This document shows positions 27,065 to 37,165 of a stretch of 64,000 nt of DNA, piece after piece. Position numbers and translations under genes: made by a program. Below the pieces are notes generated by a model. It did no database searches, had not been told where the DNA came from, and worked only from the letters and a program-made list of their open reading frames with translations. The DNA is taken from assembly GCF_041435115.1 (NCBI RefSeq), contig NZ_CP108046.1:1054001-1118000 (forward strand), read 5' to 3'. Source of the stretch: Streptomyces sp. NBC_00289 (GTDB taxonomy: Bacteria; Actinomycetota; Actinomycetes; Streptomycetales; Streptomycetaceae). Within the stretch, counting starts at the first letter, position 1. Each line of letters begins with the position of its first letter.

Positions 27065-28159
27065 ATGACCCTTTCAGCGGAGCTGCGCGGCCTCCTGCCG
27101 CTGCGCCCGGTCGGGCTGCTGACCCGCCCTGCCGATGTTCTGACCGCCCGTCGGCTCACGGCATCCCTCCGGGTCGGCGGCGTCGCCTACGGGGATCCGA
27201 GGGGTGCGCGACGGACGTTCTCCGACCTGCTGGTGTTCCGCCTGGACGGTGACGGCGTAGGGCCCGTCGTGGTCAAGCATCCTCGCAGTTCTCGCGCGGT
27301 CACGTCGCTGACGCGGGAATGTGATGCCGTCCGGTGCCTGCTGGGTGACGAGCGTCTTGGCGCATGGCGGCGGCTGCTGCCCGTCGTGGACCAGTGCCGC
27401 CTTGAAGGGCCGCTACCCCTCGTGGTGGAGCGCGCTCTGCCCGGCGTCGAGGGCGACAGACTGCTGCGGTATCGCCCGGCACTGGCCCGCCGGGTCGCGG
27501 TGTCCGCGCTTGGCACCATCGGTGAGGTGCACCAGGCCACCGGACGGGCGGAGGACGTGACGGGGCGGGTGGGTGACTGGGTTGATCCTCAGTTGGCCGC
27601 CCTCACCGCGGAAGTGGGGTGGTGCCGCCGGGGCAGAGGCGCGGACGGCGTGACGGTGCTGCGCCACCGCCTGGTGCGCGCGCTGGAGGGCCGCCGGCTG
27701 CTGGTGGCATGGACGCACGGCGACTTTCACCCCGGCAACGTGCTGCTGACGGGGCCGCAGGGGACTCTGTGCGGGGTGATCGACTGGGCCGGTGCCCTGC
27801 CCGATGGTCCGGCGGCGCTCGACTGCCACACCTTCGTCCTGACCCTTCGGCATCAGCTCGGCGGGCGGCAGTTGGGGCGGATCGTCGCCGACACGGTGCG
27901 GCGCGGCTCCCTGCTGCCCGCCGACCAGCGTCTCCTCAAAGAGGCGGGTGCACTGGTTGCGGACGCCGAGGGTGAGATCGCGATGACGCTGCTGACCTGG
28001 CTGTGGCATGTCGCGGGCAACGTGACGAAGTCGGGCCGGTACGGGCGCAGCCGCCGCTGGATCGGTGAGAACGTCGTGCCCGTACTGGCCGAGGTGGCCG
28101 CGGACGAGACGTCCGCGCGCGGACTCCGTGGCCGGGCGGTGGGAGCGTCGGGGCGGTGA
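27065..28159 (+). CDS. Aminoglycoside-phosphotransferase-fold kinase
   Basis: A 364-residue APH-family protein. The catalytic loop is WTHGDFHPGNVLL and the metal-binding motif GVIDWAGAL, followed by PAALDCHTF. The N-terminal lobe is less clear (VVVKHPRSSRAVTSLTREC). ATG at 27065 follows GGAAGGAGGG. It is the first gene of the rightward surface-polysaccharide cluster, so it may phosphorylate a sugar or polyol precursor rather than an antibiotic. Confidence 0.85.
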   Translation: MTLSAELRGLLPLRPVGLLTRPADVLTARRLTASLRVGGVAYGDPRGARRTFSDLLVFRLDGDGVGPVVVKHPRSSRAVTSLTRECDAVRCLLGDERLGAWRRLLPVVDQCRLEGPLPLVVERALPGVEGDRLLRYRPALARRVAVSALGTIGEVHQATGRAEDVTGRVGDWVDPQLAALTAEVGWCRRGRGADGVTVLRHRLVRALEGRRLLVAWTHGDFHPGNVLLTGPQGTLCGVIDWAGALPDGPAALDCHTFVLTLRHQLGGRQLGRIVADTVRRGSLLPADQRLLKEAGALVADAEGEIAMTLLTWLWHVAGNVTKSGRYGRSRRWIGENVVPVLAEVAADETSARGLRGRAVGASGR

Positions 28160-28327
28160 ACGCGGCGGGCGAGCGGGGGTCCGCACCGTCCGGGCTCTGC
28201 GCCGGGGTGGCGATCGCCTGGGATGCCTGCCCGATTCACCTCATCTAGGATCTGAACGTGGAGGTCGGTGCGTCTTCGCTCCGTGAGCATCCTTCTTGCG
28301 GGACCACCCCTTCTGCAGGAGAAGGTC

Positions 28328-29413
28328 GTGAACGCACCCGCTGAACTCCTGATCGACACCGCCGCCGGCAGTGCGCGTGTGACGACGCCGGCGCCCCGGG
28401 AGATCTGGTGGGAGCTGGCCGCACAGGACGGCGGTAGTCACGCCACCCAGACACCGGCCTGGCTCGACTGTCTGTGCGCCACGGGGTCGTACCGGGACTC
28501 CAGCCGGCTCTACGCGTTCGAGGACGGCAGCCGTATGGTGCTTCCGCTGGTGAGCCGGGCGCGGCGGCCCCAGCGGCTGGACGCGGTGGAGTCTTGGCCG
28601 GTCGGGTGGGGAATCGGCGGGCCGGTGACCCCGGGCGGCGTCGGTCTGCGGAAGGCACGGGTGCTGTTCGCCGACCTGGCGGACCGGCCCGCTCTCCGGG
28701 TCGGCGTGCGCTTCCGGCCGGGGGATGCGGAGACGTGGGAGAAGGCTGTCCCGGCGGAGTTCCGGCTGGAGCCCCACATGACACAGGTGCTGAGCCTCGA
28801 CGGCGGCTTCGGCACCGTCTGGGATCAGCGTTTCCGTACCCGTGCGCGGCGCGATGTGCGCCGGGCCGAGCGTGTGTCCCTGAACGTGCAGGTGGACCGC
28901 ACCGGTCGGCTGGTCCCGGTCTTCCACCAGCTGTACGAGCAGTCGATCGAGCGCTGGGCCGGGCAGCAGCACGAGCCGCTGGCGCTGGCCCGGTGGCGCA
29001 GGAGGAGGGAGTTTCCCGGCCAACGGCTCGCCGCGGTGGCCGCCAGGTTCGGCGAAGCCTGCGCGATCTGGGTGGCCTGGCACGGCGGGGAACCCGCAGC
29101 GGCGATCGTCGTACTGCGGCAGGGCGGCCAGGCCAAGTTCTGGCGCGGGGCCATGAACCGGGAGCTGGCCCATCCGGTTCGGGCCAACTTCCTGCTGCAC
29201 CAGCTGGCGATCGAAGAGGCTTGCGAGGCAGGCTGCCGGTGCTACGACATGGGAGAGTCCACCCCGGATTCCTCACTGGCGCACTTCAAGGCGGGGTTCG
29301 GGGCCGTCGCCTGCTCGTCCCCGCGCTACTTCCGTGAACGGCTTCCTGTCTCAAGGGCCGAGCACGGGCTGCGGACAGCCGTCAAGCGCGTGATCCGTTT
29401 CCAGGACGTCTGA
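28328..29413 (+). CDS. FemAB/GNAT-like acyltransferase
   Basis: About 361 residues from GTG 28328, which has AGGAG ahead. The fold reads as a tandem GNAT/FemAB-like transferase: RARRDVRRAERVSLNVQVD, LYEQSIERWAGQQHEP, GEACAIWVAWHGGEPAAAIV, FLLHQLAIEEACEAGCRCYD, GESTPDSSLAHFKAGFGA. Such proteins transfer acyl or aminoacyl groups to sugars or peptidoglycan stems. In the polysaccharide cluster it may decorate a sugar with an acyl or amino acid group. Confidence 0.75.
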   Translation: MNAPAELLIDTAAGSARVTTPAPREIWWELAAQDGGSHATQTPAWLDCLCATGSYRDSSRLYAFEDGSRMVLPLVSRARRPQRLDAVESWPVGWGIGGPVTPGGVGLRKARVLFADLADRPALRVGVRFRPGDAETWEKAVPAEFRLEPHMTQVLSLDGGFGTVWDQRFRTRARRDVRRAERVSLNVQVDRTGRLVPVFHQLYEQSIERWAGQQHEPLALARWRRRREFPGQRLAAVAARFGEACAIWVAWHGGEPAAAIVVLRQGGQAKFWRGAMNRELAHPVRANFLLHQLAIEEACEAGCRCYDMGESTPDSSLAHFKAGFGAVACSSPRYFRERLPVSRAEHGLRTAVKRVIRFQDV

Positions 29414-29500
29414 CGTTCCCCACCCACCGGGCGCCAACCGGAGGCAGCGCGAGGGCCGCGCACGCCGCGCTCGCCCCACGCGGGTGCGGGGAGGAGAGGA

Positions 29501-32338
29501 GTGGTCCCCATTCCAGGCAGCCATCCCCTTGACGCCCTCCCCCGGCGGGCGGTGCCCGACCTCCACGCCGATGTGCCGGAACTGCACCGCGGGCTGCTCG
29601 ATGCCGCCGGACGCGGCGATCCGCTGGACGCCTACCTCTACGCGGCAGGCATCACGCAGGTCTGCGAGGACCGCTTGACCGGCACGTCGTGGCTGCTCAG
29701 CCGGGCCGCTGTGCACCTCGACGGGACGGGTGCGGGGACTGTGCTGAGGCACGCGCTGAACGGCACCGTGACGGCGTCCGGGCTGACGCTCGCCATCCGT
29801 CGGCTGCGGGCCTGGCTGTCAGTGATGTGGCAGCTCACGGACGCCCTGGCGGACGAGGTGACGGCGCGGCTCCCCGACGGCGACACCGACCGGGGCGGAT
29901 GCGGCGAACGGGCCGCCGTACTGCTCGAGCGACTGGGTGGCGAGGTGCCGAGGCCCGTCGCGGCCCTGCTCGACGGCTGTGTCCTGCGGCCGCCGTCCTG
30001 CTTCCGCAGCTTCGACCAGCACCCCCGCGACATCGCCGAGCTCGTCACCCGCTTCGTACGCCGGTACCCCGATCGCCGCCGCGCCCTCCTGGTGATCGGG
30101 GTGCGCACCTCGGGCACCTATCTGGCGCCGCTGGCCGGGGCCCTCCTGCGCGCCGAGGGATACACCCGTGTCCAGGTCCGCACGACGCGGCCCGCGGGCC
30201 CGTCCCTCCGCGCGGACGCAGCCGAGCTGCGCTCCGCCGCGCGGGACGACACGCTGGCCCTGCTGATCGACGATCCGCCGATCACCGGCGCCAGTCTGGT
30301 CAGGGTGGCACGAGGGCTGTTGCGGGCCGGCTTTCCCACCGAACGGGTGGTCCTGCTCACGGCCGCCTTCGGCGACCGGTCGCTTCCCGCACTCGTGCAC
30401 GACTTCCCCCACGTTGTGCTGCCGCCGCAGGAGTGGCACATCCGTGACCGCATGCGGGCCCGGGAACTGCGCCGCACGCTGGCGGCACTGCTGCCGGACC
30501 AGGAGGTGCTCGCCGTGTCGGCGGACGAGCCCAGCCTGCCGTCTCGCTGGTCGCACCTCGAGGTACCCCTTACCGCCCGGCTGCGCTCCGGCACCGGCGA
30601 CACAGATGTGCAGCTGGTCGCCCAGGGGGCGGGGACCGGATACTTCGGGCGCCATGCCCTGGCGGTCGCCGACGCGCTCGATGGTCTGGTGCCACCCATC
30701 CAGGGGTTCCATGACGGAGTGCTCCTGAGGGTGCGCCGTCCCGGGGAGCCGGATCTGCTGCCGGACCTCGCCCCCACACGACAGATCCCGGCCGACGATG
30801 TCGTTCGCTATGTCGTCCAACGCCGCTCCCGGCTGCCGCTGCCGACCGACCGGGGACCGCTGCTGACGGGACGTCAACCGGCATGGGAGATCGCGGCGCG
30901 GGTGTTCGCCGTCCGGTGCGGCCGACTGGCGGTGCCGCTGCGGGCGCTGCTGATCGATCCGCTGCTCCGCGACCTGCTGCACACCCCGTCCGCTTCGCTG
31001 GTGGACGGGGAAATGATGTGCGGGCGCTGGTGGCCCGGCCCCGGTGGATGGAGCAAGGCCGACTTCGACGAAGGGCACTTCAGCCATCTGGACCTGGCCG
31101 CGTATGACGCGGCTTTCGACCTCGCGGGCGCCGCGCAGAGTCATCCGGAGCACGCGGACCGGATGCTGGCCGACTACGAGCGCCTCACCGGCAGCCGGGT
31201 GCCGGCCGCACGGTGGTGTGTGTACGGGGCCGCCCACGGTTGGAACGCCGAGCGTCTCGCCCACTCGGGGGCGGCCGCGGAACCTGGGGAGGCCGAGGCC
31301 AGACGGGCGCGTTCGCGGGCCCTGCAGGAGTACCTCGCCGGGCTCTACCTCGACACCGTCGGGGAGACCGGGGACATGGACCGGACCGCGCGGTCACCGG
31401 GGCAATGGTGTGCGCTGGACGTGGACGGCGTCCTGGAGTCGGACCTGGCCGGCGCCCCGGCCTCCTCGCCGGCCGGAATGCTGGCCCTGCGCGGTCTGCG
31501 CGGGCACGGATACCGGGTGCTGCTGGCAACCGGGCGTTCCGTGCCGGAGTTGCGCGACCGCTGCCGGGCGTACGGGCTGCGCGGCGGCGTCGCCGAGTAC
31601 GGCGCTGTGGTGTACGACGCCGGGTGGGACCGTTGCGTCCCGCTCGTGACCGGTCCCGATCGCTCGGCGCTGGTGCGGGTGCTGTCCGGGCTGCCGTCCG
31701 TGAGCGTCGACCCCCAGTACCGGTACTGCGTGCGGGCGTCCAGAGGGTGGGGCGCGGGCCGTGTGGCGCTCGACTCCCGGACCGTGCGAGAGCTGGCGGA
31801 CAGTCCGCATGCCGCCGGTTTCGTCGCGGTGCAGGGCGAGACACAGACCGACTTCGTTCCTGTGGGCGTCGACAAGGCGACCGGCTTCGCGGCACTGCTG
31901 GACCTGCTCGGCGCCCCGGCGGGGGTGCGCCCGGTGCTGGCCGTCGGCGACAGCGCCACCGACATCCCGCTGCTGCGGTGGGCCCACGCCGGCTTCGCTC
32001 CGGGTAACGCCGCGCCCGAGGTGCGGGCGGCGGGAGTGACGGTCTTGCGGCGGCCCTACCAGGCCGGGCTGGCCGACGCGGTGGCGCGGCTGCTCGGACA
32101 CGCGCCGGGCCACTGCACGATGTGTCGCGTGCCGGCACTGTCACCCGCTGACGCGGCCCTGACGGCTCTGCTTGCCGTGCCCGAGGCCGGCCGGGCCGGA
32201 ATGCCCGTCCGGCTCGTCCGCCTCGCCCGAGCTCGTGCGGCCGTGACCGTGCCCGGCTCCGAGCCGGCGGCCGGGTGGCCGTCCGCCCCGCCCGGGCGTC
32301 GGGCCGCCGGGCGGGGCCGTACGGGGCGGTCACGATGA
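29501..32338 (+). CDS. PRTase / kinase-like / HAD phosphatase fusion
   Basis: A 945-residue protein from GTG 29501 with GGAGAGGA ahead. Three parts are visible. (1) Phosphoribosyltransferase-like, about residues 165-330, with LVIGVRTSGTYLAPL and a PRPP-loop-like LLIDDPPITGAS. (2) About 350-600, weakly APH-like, with GYFGRHALAVADALDGLVPP, VDGEMMCGRW and DFDEGHFSHLDLAAYDAAFD. (3) HAD phosphatase from about 637, with CALDVDGVLESD, LLATGRSVPELR, VDKATGFAALL and GDSATDIPLL covering motifs I-IV of the Cof/SPP type. A low-complexity tail ends the protein. The stop overlaps the next start as ATGA. It probably builds or trims a phosphorylated sugar/ribosyl precursor. Confidence 0.75.
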   Translation: MVPIPGSHPLDALPRRAVPDLHADVPELHRGLLDAAGRGDPLDAYLYAAGITQVCEDRLTGTSWLLSRAAVHLDGTGAGTVLRHALNGTVTASGLTLAIRRLRAWLSVMWQLTDALADEVTARLPDGDTDRGGCGERAAVLLERLGGEVPRPVAALLDGCVLRPPSCFRSFDQHPRDIAELVTRFVRRYPDRRRALLVIGVRTSGTYLAPLAGALLRAEGYTRVQVRTTRPAGPSLRADAAELRSAARDDTLALLIDDPPITGASLVRVARGLLRAGFPTERVVLLTAAFGDRSLPALVHDFPHVVLPPQEWHIRDRMRARELRRTLAALLPDQEVLAVSADEPSLPSRWSHLEVPLTARLRSGTGDTDVQLVAQGAGTGYFGRHALAVADALDGLVPPIQGFHDGVLLRVRRPGEPDLLPDLAPTRQIPADDVVRYVVQRRSRLPLPTDRGPLLTGRQPAWEIAARVFAVRCGRLAVPLRALLIDPLLRDLLHTPSASLVDGEMMCGRWWPGPGGWSKADFDEGHFSHLDLAAYDAAFDLAGAAQSHPEHADRMLADYERLTGSRVPAARWCVYGAAHGWNAERLAHSGAAAEPGEAEARRARSRALQEYLAGLYLDTVGETGDMDRTARSPGQWCALDVDGVLESDLAGAPASSPAGMLALRGLRGHGYRVLLATGRSVPELRDRCRAYGLRGGVAEYGAVVYDAGWDRCVPLVTGPDRSALVRVLSGLPSVSVDPQYRYCVRASRGWGAGRVALDSRTVRELADSPHAAGFVAVQGETQTDFVPVGVDKATGFAALLDLLGAPAGVRPVLAVGDSATDIPLLRWAHAGFAPGNAAPEVRAAGVTVLRRPYQAGLADAVARLLGHAPGHCTMCRVPALSPADAALTALLAVPEAGRAGMPVRLVRLARARAAVTVPGSEPAAGWPSAPPGRRAAGRGRTGRSR

Positions 32339-33672
32339 TGGCCGCGCTCGTCTCCCGTCTGCTGAAGCGGGGCGCGGGCACCGCGCCCGCGCGGGTGCGG
32401 TCCGTGGAGCTCTGGTCGCTGGAGATGGTGCTGCGCAACGGGCACGTGCTGACTTTCAGCTCGATGCTCACCTCCGCCCTCGGCGCCCTGTACTGGGCGC
32501 TGGCCGCCCACTCCTACAGTGACGACACCGTCGGCCGGAACTACTCGGCGGTCGCGGCGATGATGCTGCTGGCCGGAGCGGGGCAGCTCAACATGACCAA
32601 CATGTTGGTCCGGTTCACTCCGGGCGCCGGGCTCAGGAGCCGCCGCCTGGTTGCGACGGCCTACCTGGCCGCGTGTGGGAGCACCACCGTCCTCGCCGTA
32701 GCGTTCGTGTTCCTGATCCCGGCCCTGTCGCCGGGCCTGATGTTCCTTCGCCATCCCCTGGTCGCCTGCGGGTTCGTCGTGGCGACCGCCGGCTATGCGA
32801 TCTTCGTGCTGCAGGACGGCGTGCTGACGGGTCTGCGCAGGCCGGGCTGGGTGGTGCTGGAGAACGTCGTCTTCGCGCTGGTGAAGATCGTGCTCGTGGT
32901 GGCACTCGCCTCCCTCGCTGCCACCGGCATCCTGTGGTCCTGGGCCCTCGCGGTCGTCGTCGCCATCGCGCTGGCCAACGTCCTGCTGTTCGCCCGGTTC
33001 CTGCCCCGGCGTGGGGATCCCGTGCGCGACGACCGCGCGGACACCAGCGGGCCCACCGGGCGCTACCTGGTCGCCGACTGGACGGCGGCCCTGTTCTGGC
33101 TGGCCGCCACCGCGTCCCTGCCGATCATCGTCCTCAACCGTCTCGGTCCGAGCCAGGCCGCCTACTTCTCCCTCGCCTGGCTGGTCGCCTTCTCGCTCTA
33201 CCAGCTGAACAGCAACATGGGCGCCTCCCTCATCGTCGAGGCGGCCCACGATCCTTCCCAGCTGGCCGCCCACTGCAGGCTGGTGCTCAGGCACACCCTT
33301 GTGCTGCTGGCCTGCGCTGCCACCGCGCTGTGCGCGGCGGCACCGCTGATCCTGCGGATCTTCGGTCCCGAGTACGCCAGGAACGGCGCCGATCTGCTCC
33401 GGCTGACCGCCGTATCCGCCCTGCCGAACCTGGTGGTGGTCGCCGCCGTCAGTATCTGCCGGGCCCAGCGCCGGCTGCGTCTGCTGATGGGCATCCTGGC
33501 CACGGTGTGCACGCTGGCCACCGTTTTGTCCTACGTCCTGCTGGGTCCCATGGGCATCGCCGGAGTGGGCGCGGCGTGGCTCGTCGCGCAGACCACCGTT
33601 GCCGCCACGCTGTGGTGGTGTCGGGCGCACTGGCTGCCCGGGTACCAGCACGCGGCTGATGCGCGGGGATGA
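32335..33672 (+). CDS. Polysaccharide flippase-like membrane protein
   Basis: A 445-residue protein with about 12 membrane helices, similar in layout to Wzx/MATE-type polysaccharide exporters: YSAVAAMMLLAGAGQLNMTN, LQDGVLTGLRRPGWVVLENV, ADWTAALFWLAATASLPIIV, RIFGPEYARNGADLLRLTAV. Such proteins move lipid-linked repeat units across the membrane. ATG at 32335 overlaps the previous stop as ATGA. Confidence 0.8.
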   Translation: MMAALVSRLLKRGAGTAPARVRSVELWSLEMVLRNGHVLTFSSMLTSALGALYWALAAHSYSDDTVGRNYSAVAAMMLLAGAGQLNMTNMLVRFTPGAGLRSRRLVATAYLAACGSTTVLAVAFVFLIPALSPGLMFLRHPLVACGFVVATAGYAIFVLQDGVLTGLRRPGWVVLENVVFALVKIVLVVALASLAATGILWSWALAVVVAIALANVLLFARFLPRRGDPVRDDRADTSGPTGRYLVADWTAALFWLAATASLPIIVLNRLGPSQAAYFSLAWLVAFSLYQLNSNMGASLIVEAAHDPSQLAAHCRLVLRHTLVLLACAATALCAAAPLILRIFGPEYARNGADLLRLTAVSALPNLVVVAAVSICRAQRRLRLLMGILATVCTLATVLSYVLLGPMGIAGVGAAWLVAQTTVAATLWWCRAHWLPGYQHAADARG

Positions 33673-33918
33673 GACGCCGAGCGGCTACGCGCCGGTCGTC
33701 GCCGACAGCGCGCCCATCTGGCGGCAGCACCGCTCGACCCACCCGTTGTCGCGGCCCGGTTGTGCACGAACCCTGACGAGTAGAAACCGGGATGAATCGC
33801 CTAATCTTGAACGAACCGGACATCACATGCTCTTGCTGGCGGCGGGTCGCTGACTGGTGCTGAAGAGGGTACGGCGGTCTCCACGCGGGCCCGCATCGGT
33901 ACGTGAGGAGGCAGCCCG

Positions 33919-35742
33919 ATGGGCGATCGCGCGACGGTGACAGGGGAACCTGCGCGTTCCGGGGCCATCGCCTCCCTACTGCCCAGAACAGGCATGTCGC
34001 GCACGGGCGCCACGGGCGGGCGGCTTCCCGGCCGCCGGGCGATCCACCTCGTGTTGCCGACAGCGATCGTCCTCTGGCTGCTCGCGTTGCGCCATGTGAA
34101 CCTGCGCGGCATGGACGACCTGGGGCTGTTGCAGGTGCTTCCCGTACTGTTCTGGGTCGCTCTGGCGCTGCTCACCCTCGGCTTCTGCCTGTCACTGGGC
34201 GACAGGCGGACCGGCAACGGCCGGCTTCTGGCCTACGTGCTGGGGCTGATCGGGATGATCCACGCCACCCCGTCGCTGTTGTACCCGGAACTGCGCTACT
34301 CCTGGGCCTGGAAGCACGTGGCGGTGGTGGACGCGATGCTGCGGCACAACGGCGACGTGCCGAACCCGACCGGGTTCGACATCTACAACCAGTGGCCGGG
34401 CTTCTTCCAGCTCAACGTCCTGTTCCTGCGCGCCACCGGTCTCGAATCCTGCCTCGGCTACGCGCAGTGGGCGCAGCCCGTCTTCAACGTGGCGCTGCTC
34501 GGTCCGCTGCTTCTGCTCTACCGAAGTGTCACCCGTGACCGCCGCCTGATCTGGGGAGGCGTGTGGATCTACTACGTCTGTTCCTGGGTGGGACAGGACT
34601 ACTTCGCCCCCCAGGCCTTCGCCTTCCTGCTCTGCGTGACCGTGATCGCCCTGGTTCTGCGGCAGTTGCCGACGTCCGCGCTGCCACATCCACAGCCGCA
34701 CGACCGAAGCTGGCCGCGGGGCCGGCTGATCGCGGTACTGCTGATCGTGGCCGTGGTCGCCTCGTCGCACCAGCTCACCCCGATCATGCTGATCACCGCG
34801 CTGGCGTTCCTCTCACTGCCGCGCCGCAACCGGAGAGTGACCGTGCCGGTCCTGGCGGGAGCGCTCGCGATCACGGCCGTATGGGACTCCACCGTGGCCC
34901 GGCCCTACATGTCGAAGAACATCGCGGGCATGCTGCGGGCGCTGGTCACACCGGACACCAATGTCACCTCGGGGCTTCACCGACTCGGTACCTCTCCCCC
35001 GGCGCAGGTCTTCGTGGCGTGGGTCGACCGGTCTCTGACCGCGGCTGTCCTGCTGCTGGCCGCGATCGCGCTGCTGCGCGTTCCATGGACCCGCCGGACC
35101 GGGCTGCCCCTGGTCGCGCTCTCGCCGTTCCCGCTCCTCGCCGCGAACGCCTACGGCGGCGAGATGCTCTTCCGGGCCTATCTGTTCGCCCTGCCTGCCG
35201 CCGCCTTCCTGGTCGCCACCCTGCTCTTCGGACGGACCGGTCGACCGCGCCTGCGCACCCTCGCCGTGTACCCCGTGCTGCTGGCCCTGGCCGGGAGTCT
35301 GGTCTTCGCCTACTACGGCAAGGAGGCGATCTACTCCTTCACTCCCCAGGAGCTGGCCGCGGCCAGGTACGCGGTCGCCACCGCCCCGTCAGGATCGCAG
35401 TTCGTCTCGCTCGGCGGATCGAGTCCGGGCATCGACATGCACTACGACGATCACCTCGGGACCCAGATCGACCTGCAAAGATTCATCACGGACCGGCAGC
35501 AGCCCGGGGATCTGCAAGCAGCTCTTCTGAAGATCACCGGGAACAGCACGATCAAACCGACCTTCGTCATCCTCAACAGGGCTGCGCTCGCCGACAACCG
35601 TCTCAACGGACTGCTGCCCGCCCGGACCATCAGCAGGCTTCAGGCGGTGCTTCCCAGGACGCCCGGCTTCACCCTCGCCTACCGCAACCGTGACGCGGTG
35701 GTCTACCGCTACGACCCTCCGGTGAGGAGGCAGCTGTCATGA
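33919..35742 (+). CDS. Polytopic membrane protein, GT-C or polymerase-like
   Basis: A 607-residue protein with about 12 helices and a C-terminal outer domain of roughly 150 residues. The motif-like GLIGMIHATPSLLYPELRYS, TGFDIYNQWPGFFQLNVLF and SSHQLTPIMLITALAFL suggest a membrane glycosyltransferase (GT-C-like) or an O-antigen-ligase/polymerase-like protein. It lies after the flippase and overlaps the next small membrane gene as ATGA, so it probably acts at the membrane step of polysaccharide assembly. Confidence 0.75.
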   Translation: MGDRATVTGEPARSGAIASLLPRTGMSRTGATGGRLPGRRAIHLVLPTAIVLWLLALRHVNLRGMDDLGLLQVLPVLFWVALALLTLGFCLSLGDRRTGNGRLLAYVLGLIGMIHATPSLLYPELRYSWAWKHVAVVDAMLRHNGDVPNPTGFDIYNQWPGFFQLNVLFLRATGLESCLGYAQWAQPVFNVALLGPLLLLYRSVTRDRRLIWGGVWIYYVCSWVGQDYFAPQAFAFLLCVTVIALVLRQLPTSALPHPQPHDRSWPRGRLIAVLLIVAVVASSHQLTPIMLITALAFLSLPRRNRRVTVPVLAGALAITAVWDSTVARPYMSKNIAGMLRALVTPDTNVTSGLHRLGTSPPAQVFVAWVDRSLTAAVLLLAAIALLRVPWTRRTGLPLVALSPFPLLAANAYGGEMLFRAYLFALPAAAFLVATLLFGRTGRPRLRTLAVYPVLLALAGSLVFAYYGKEAIYSFTPQELAAARYAVATAPSGSQFVSLGGSSPGIDMHYDDHLGTQIDLQRFITDRQQPGDLQAALLKITGNSTIKPTFVILNRAALADNRLNGLLPARTISRLQAVLPRTPGFTLAYRNRDAVVYRYDPPVRRQLS

Positions 35743-36143
35743 GCTTCCGCCGAGTGGGGCTCGCCCTGTCCGGCTGGGTGGCCGCGGCGTTCACCGCGCT
35801 GCCGCCGGGCCTGTTCCTGCGCGTGGCCGTGGTCACGGTCTTCCTGGTCGTCTGCCCCGGCCTGGCGGCCGTCCGATGGGCCCGGCCGCCAGCAGCGGTG
35901 CGCGACCCGCAGCGGGTCGCCGTACTGGAGTCCTGTGTGCTGGCCGTGGTGCTCAGCCTGACCCTGTCGGTCCTGGTGGCGGAGGTCCTGTTCCTGGCCG
36001 GGGCCTTCACCCTCGTCGGTGCGGTGCTTGTCCTCGCGGCAGTGACCTCCGTGCTGGCGCTCGCGCCGCGCCCCGGCAGAAGGCGCCGGAACGCGGCGCC
36101 GCACACGCACGGCCCGGCAGAGACGACCGGGTCGCCGCGATGA
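35739..36143 (+). CDS. Small membrane protein of the polysaccharide cluster
   Basis: A 134-residue protein with three to four hydrophobic helices (VGLALSGWVAAAFTALPPGL, VAVVTVFLVVCPGLAAVRWA, LESCVLAVVLSLTLSVLVAE) and a basic C-terminus. ATG overlaps the preceding stop (ATGA), so it probably works with the 607-residue membrane protein. No family is recognised. Confidence 0.7.
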   Translation: MSFRRVGLALSGWVAAAFTALPPGLFLRVAVVTVFLVVCPGLAAVRWARPPAAVRDPQRVAVLESCVLAVVLSLTLSVLVAEVLFLAGAFTLVGAVLVLAAVTSVLALAPRPGRRRRNAAPHTHGPAETTGSPR

Positions 36144-36210
36144 ACGGCCCGTTCGGCAGCGAGGGAGCTTCGGATCTGCGTCAGCCGGCGCCGACGACGC
36201 CCGGGGACCG

Positions 36211-37035
36211 GTGGTAGCGGTGCCTGCCATGCGTGCGGGGCGGGCGCTGGCCGCCATCGCGCTGGTGCTTACGGCATCCTGCGGCCCGAGCGGGACGGAG
36301 GAGCCCAGCCCGCCCGCCCCGGGCGACTGGGGGTTGGTCTTCCACGACGACTTCCGCGGTGCGCGTCTGGACTCCGGGCGCTGGACCACCTGCTACGACT
36401 GGAACGAGAGGGGATGCACCAACAGCAGCAACGACGAGCAGCAGTGGTACCTCCCCGGCCAGGTCTCGGTGCGCGACGGCGTCGTGACGCTGAACGCCGA
36501 GCGGCGGTCCGCACGGGGCAGCGACGGCAGGACCTATCCCTGGGTCTCCGGCATGATCTCCACCGGCAGGGACCACTGGGACGCCCGCCCCCGGCGGACC
36601 TTCACCTACGGCTACTTCGAGGCGTCCGTCCGCATCCCCTCGCAGACAGGCATGTTCACGGACTTCTGGCTGATGCCGGCATCGCGGTACACGCCCCCCG
36701 AAGTGGACATCATGGAGTTTCGCGGCAGCACGCAGCGCGTGAGGATGTACGCGCACTGGCGTGATCGTGCCGGCTCCGACCAGCTGGCGGCAGGCGGCTT
36801 CGGTCCGGTCGACTTCCCTGCCGGGCACCACGTCTTCGGCCTCCTGTGGAAGCCCGACGCGCTGACCTGGTATGTGGACGGCGTCAAGCGGTTCCAGGTG
36901 ACGGGGGCGGAGCGTGTTCCCCAGGTCCCCATGGAGGTCCTGATCACTCTGGCCGTGGGGGTACCGCAGTCGCCACCGCCCTCGGTGGACTCGGCGCGGA
37001 TGGCGGTGGACTGGGTCAGGGTCTGGCAGGAGTGA
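36211..37035 (+). CDS. GH16-family glycoside hydrolase, secreted lipoprotein
   Basis: A secreted endo-beta-glycanase of about 274 residues. The GH16 catalytic motif ExDxxE is present as PPEVDIMEF, supported by WGLVFHDDFRGARLDSGRW at the N-terminus and YVDGVKRFQVTG near the end. The N-terminus is a lipoprotein signal (LVLTASC lipobox). GTG 36211 and ATG 36229 are both possible starts; the second gives a compact signal peptide. In a polysaccharide cluster it resembles ExoK-type glycanases that trim the product, or it may attack a fungal or plant glucan. Confidence 0.88.
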   Translation: MVAVPAMRAGRALAAIALVLTASCGPSGTEEPSPPAPGDWGLVFHDDFRGARLDSGRWTTCYDWNERGCTNSSNDEQQWYLPGQVSVRDGVVTLNAERRSARGSDGRTYPWVSGMISTGRDHWDARPRRTFTYGYFEASVRIPSQTGMFTDFWLMPASRYTPPEVDIMEFRGSTQRVRMYAHWRDRAGSDQLAAGGFGPVDFPAGHHVFGLLWKPDALTWYVDGVKRFQVTGAERVPQVPMEVLITLAVGVPQSPPPSVDSARMAVDWVRVWQE

Positions 37036-37165
37036 ACCCCGCACCGGACAGGCGGCCGGACACGCCTCCTTCCGAAAGAACCGCCCACGGTCTTGACCTT
37101 GCGGCCAAAACGGCTGAATGTGTACGTATATGTCGTAAACGTATGCCGTAACAGAGGCTGTGCCC

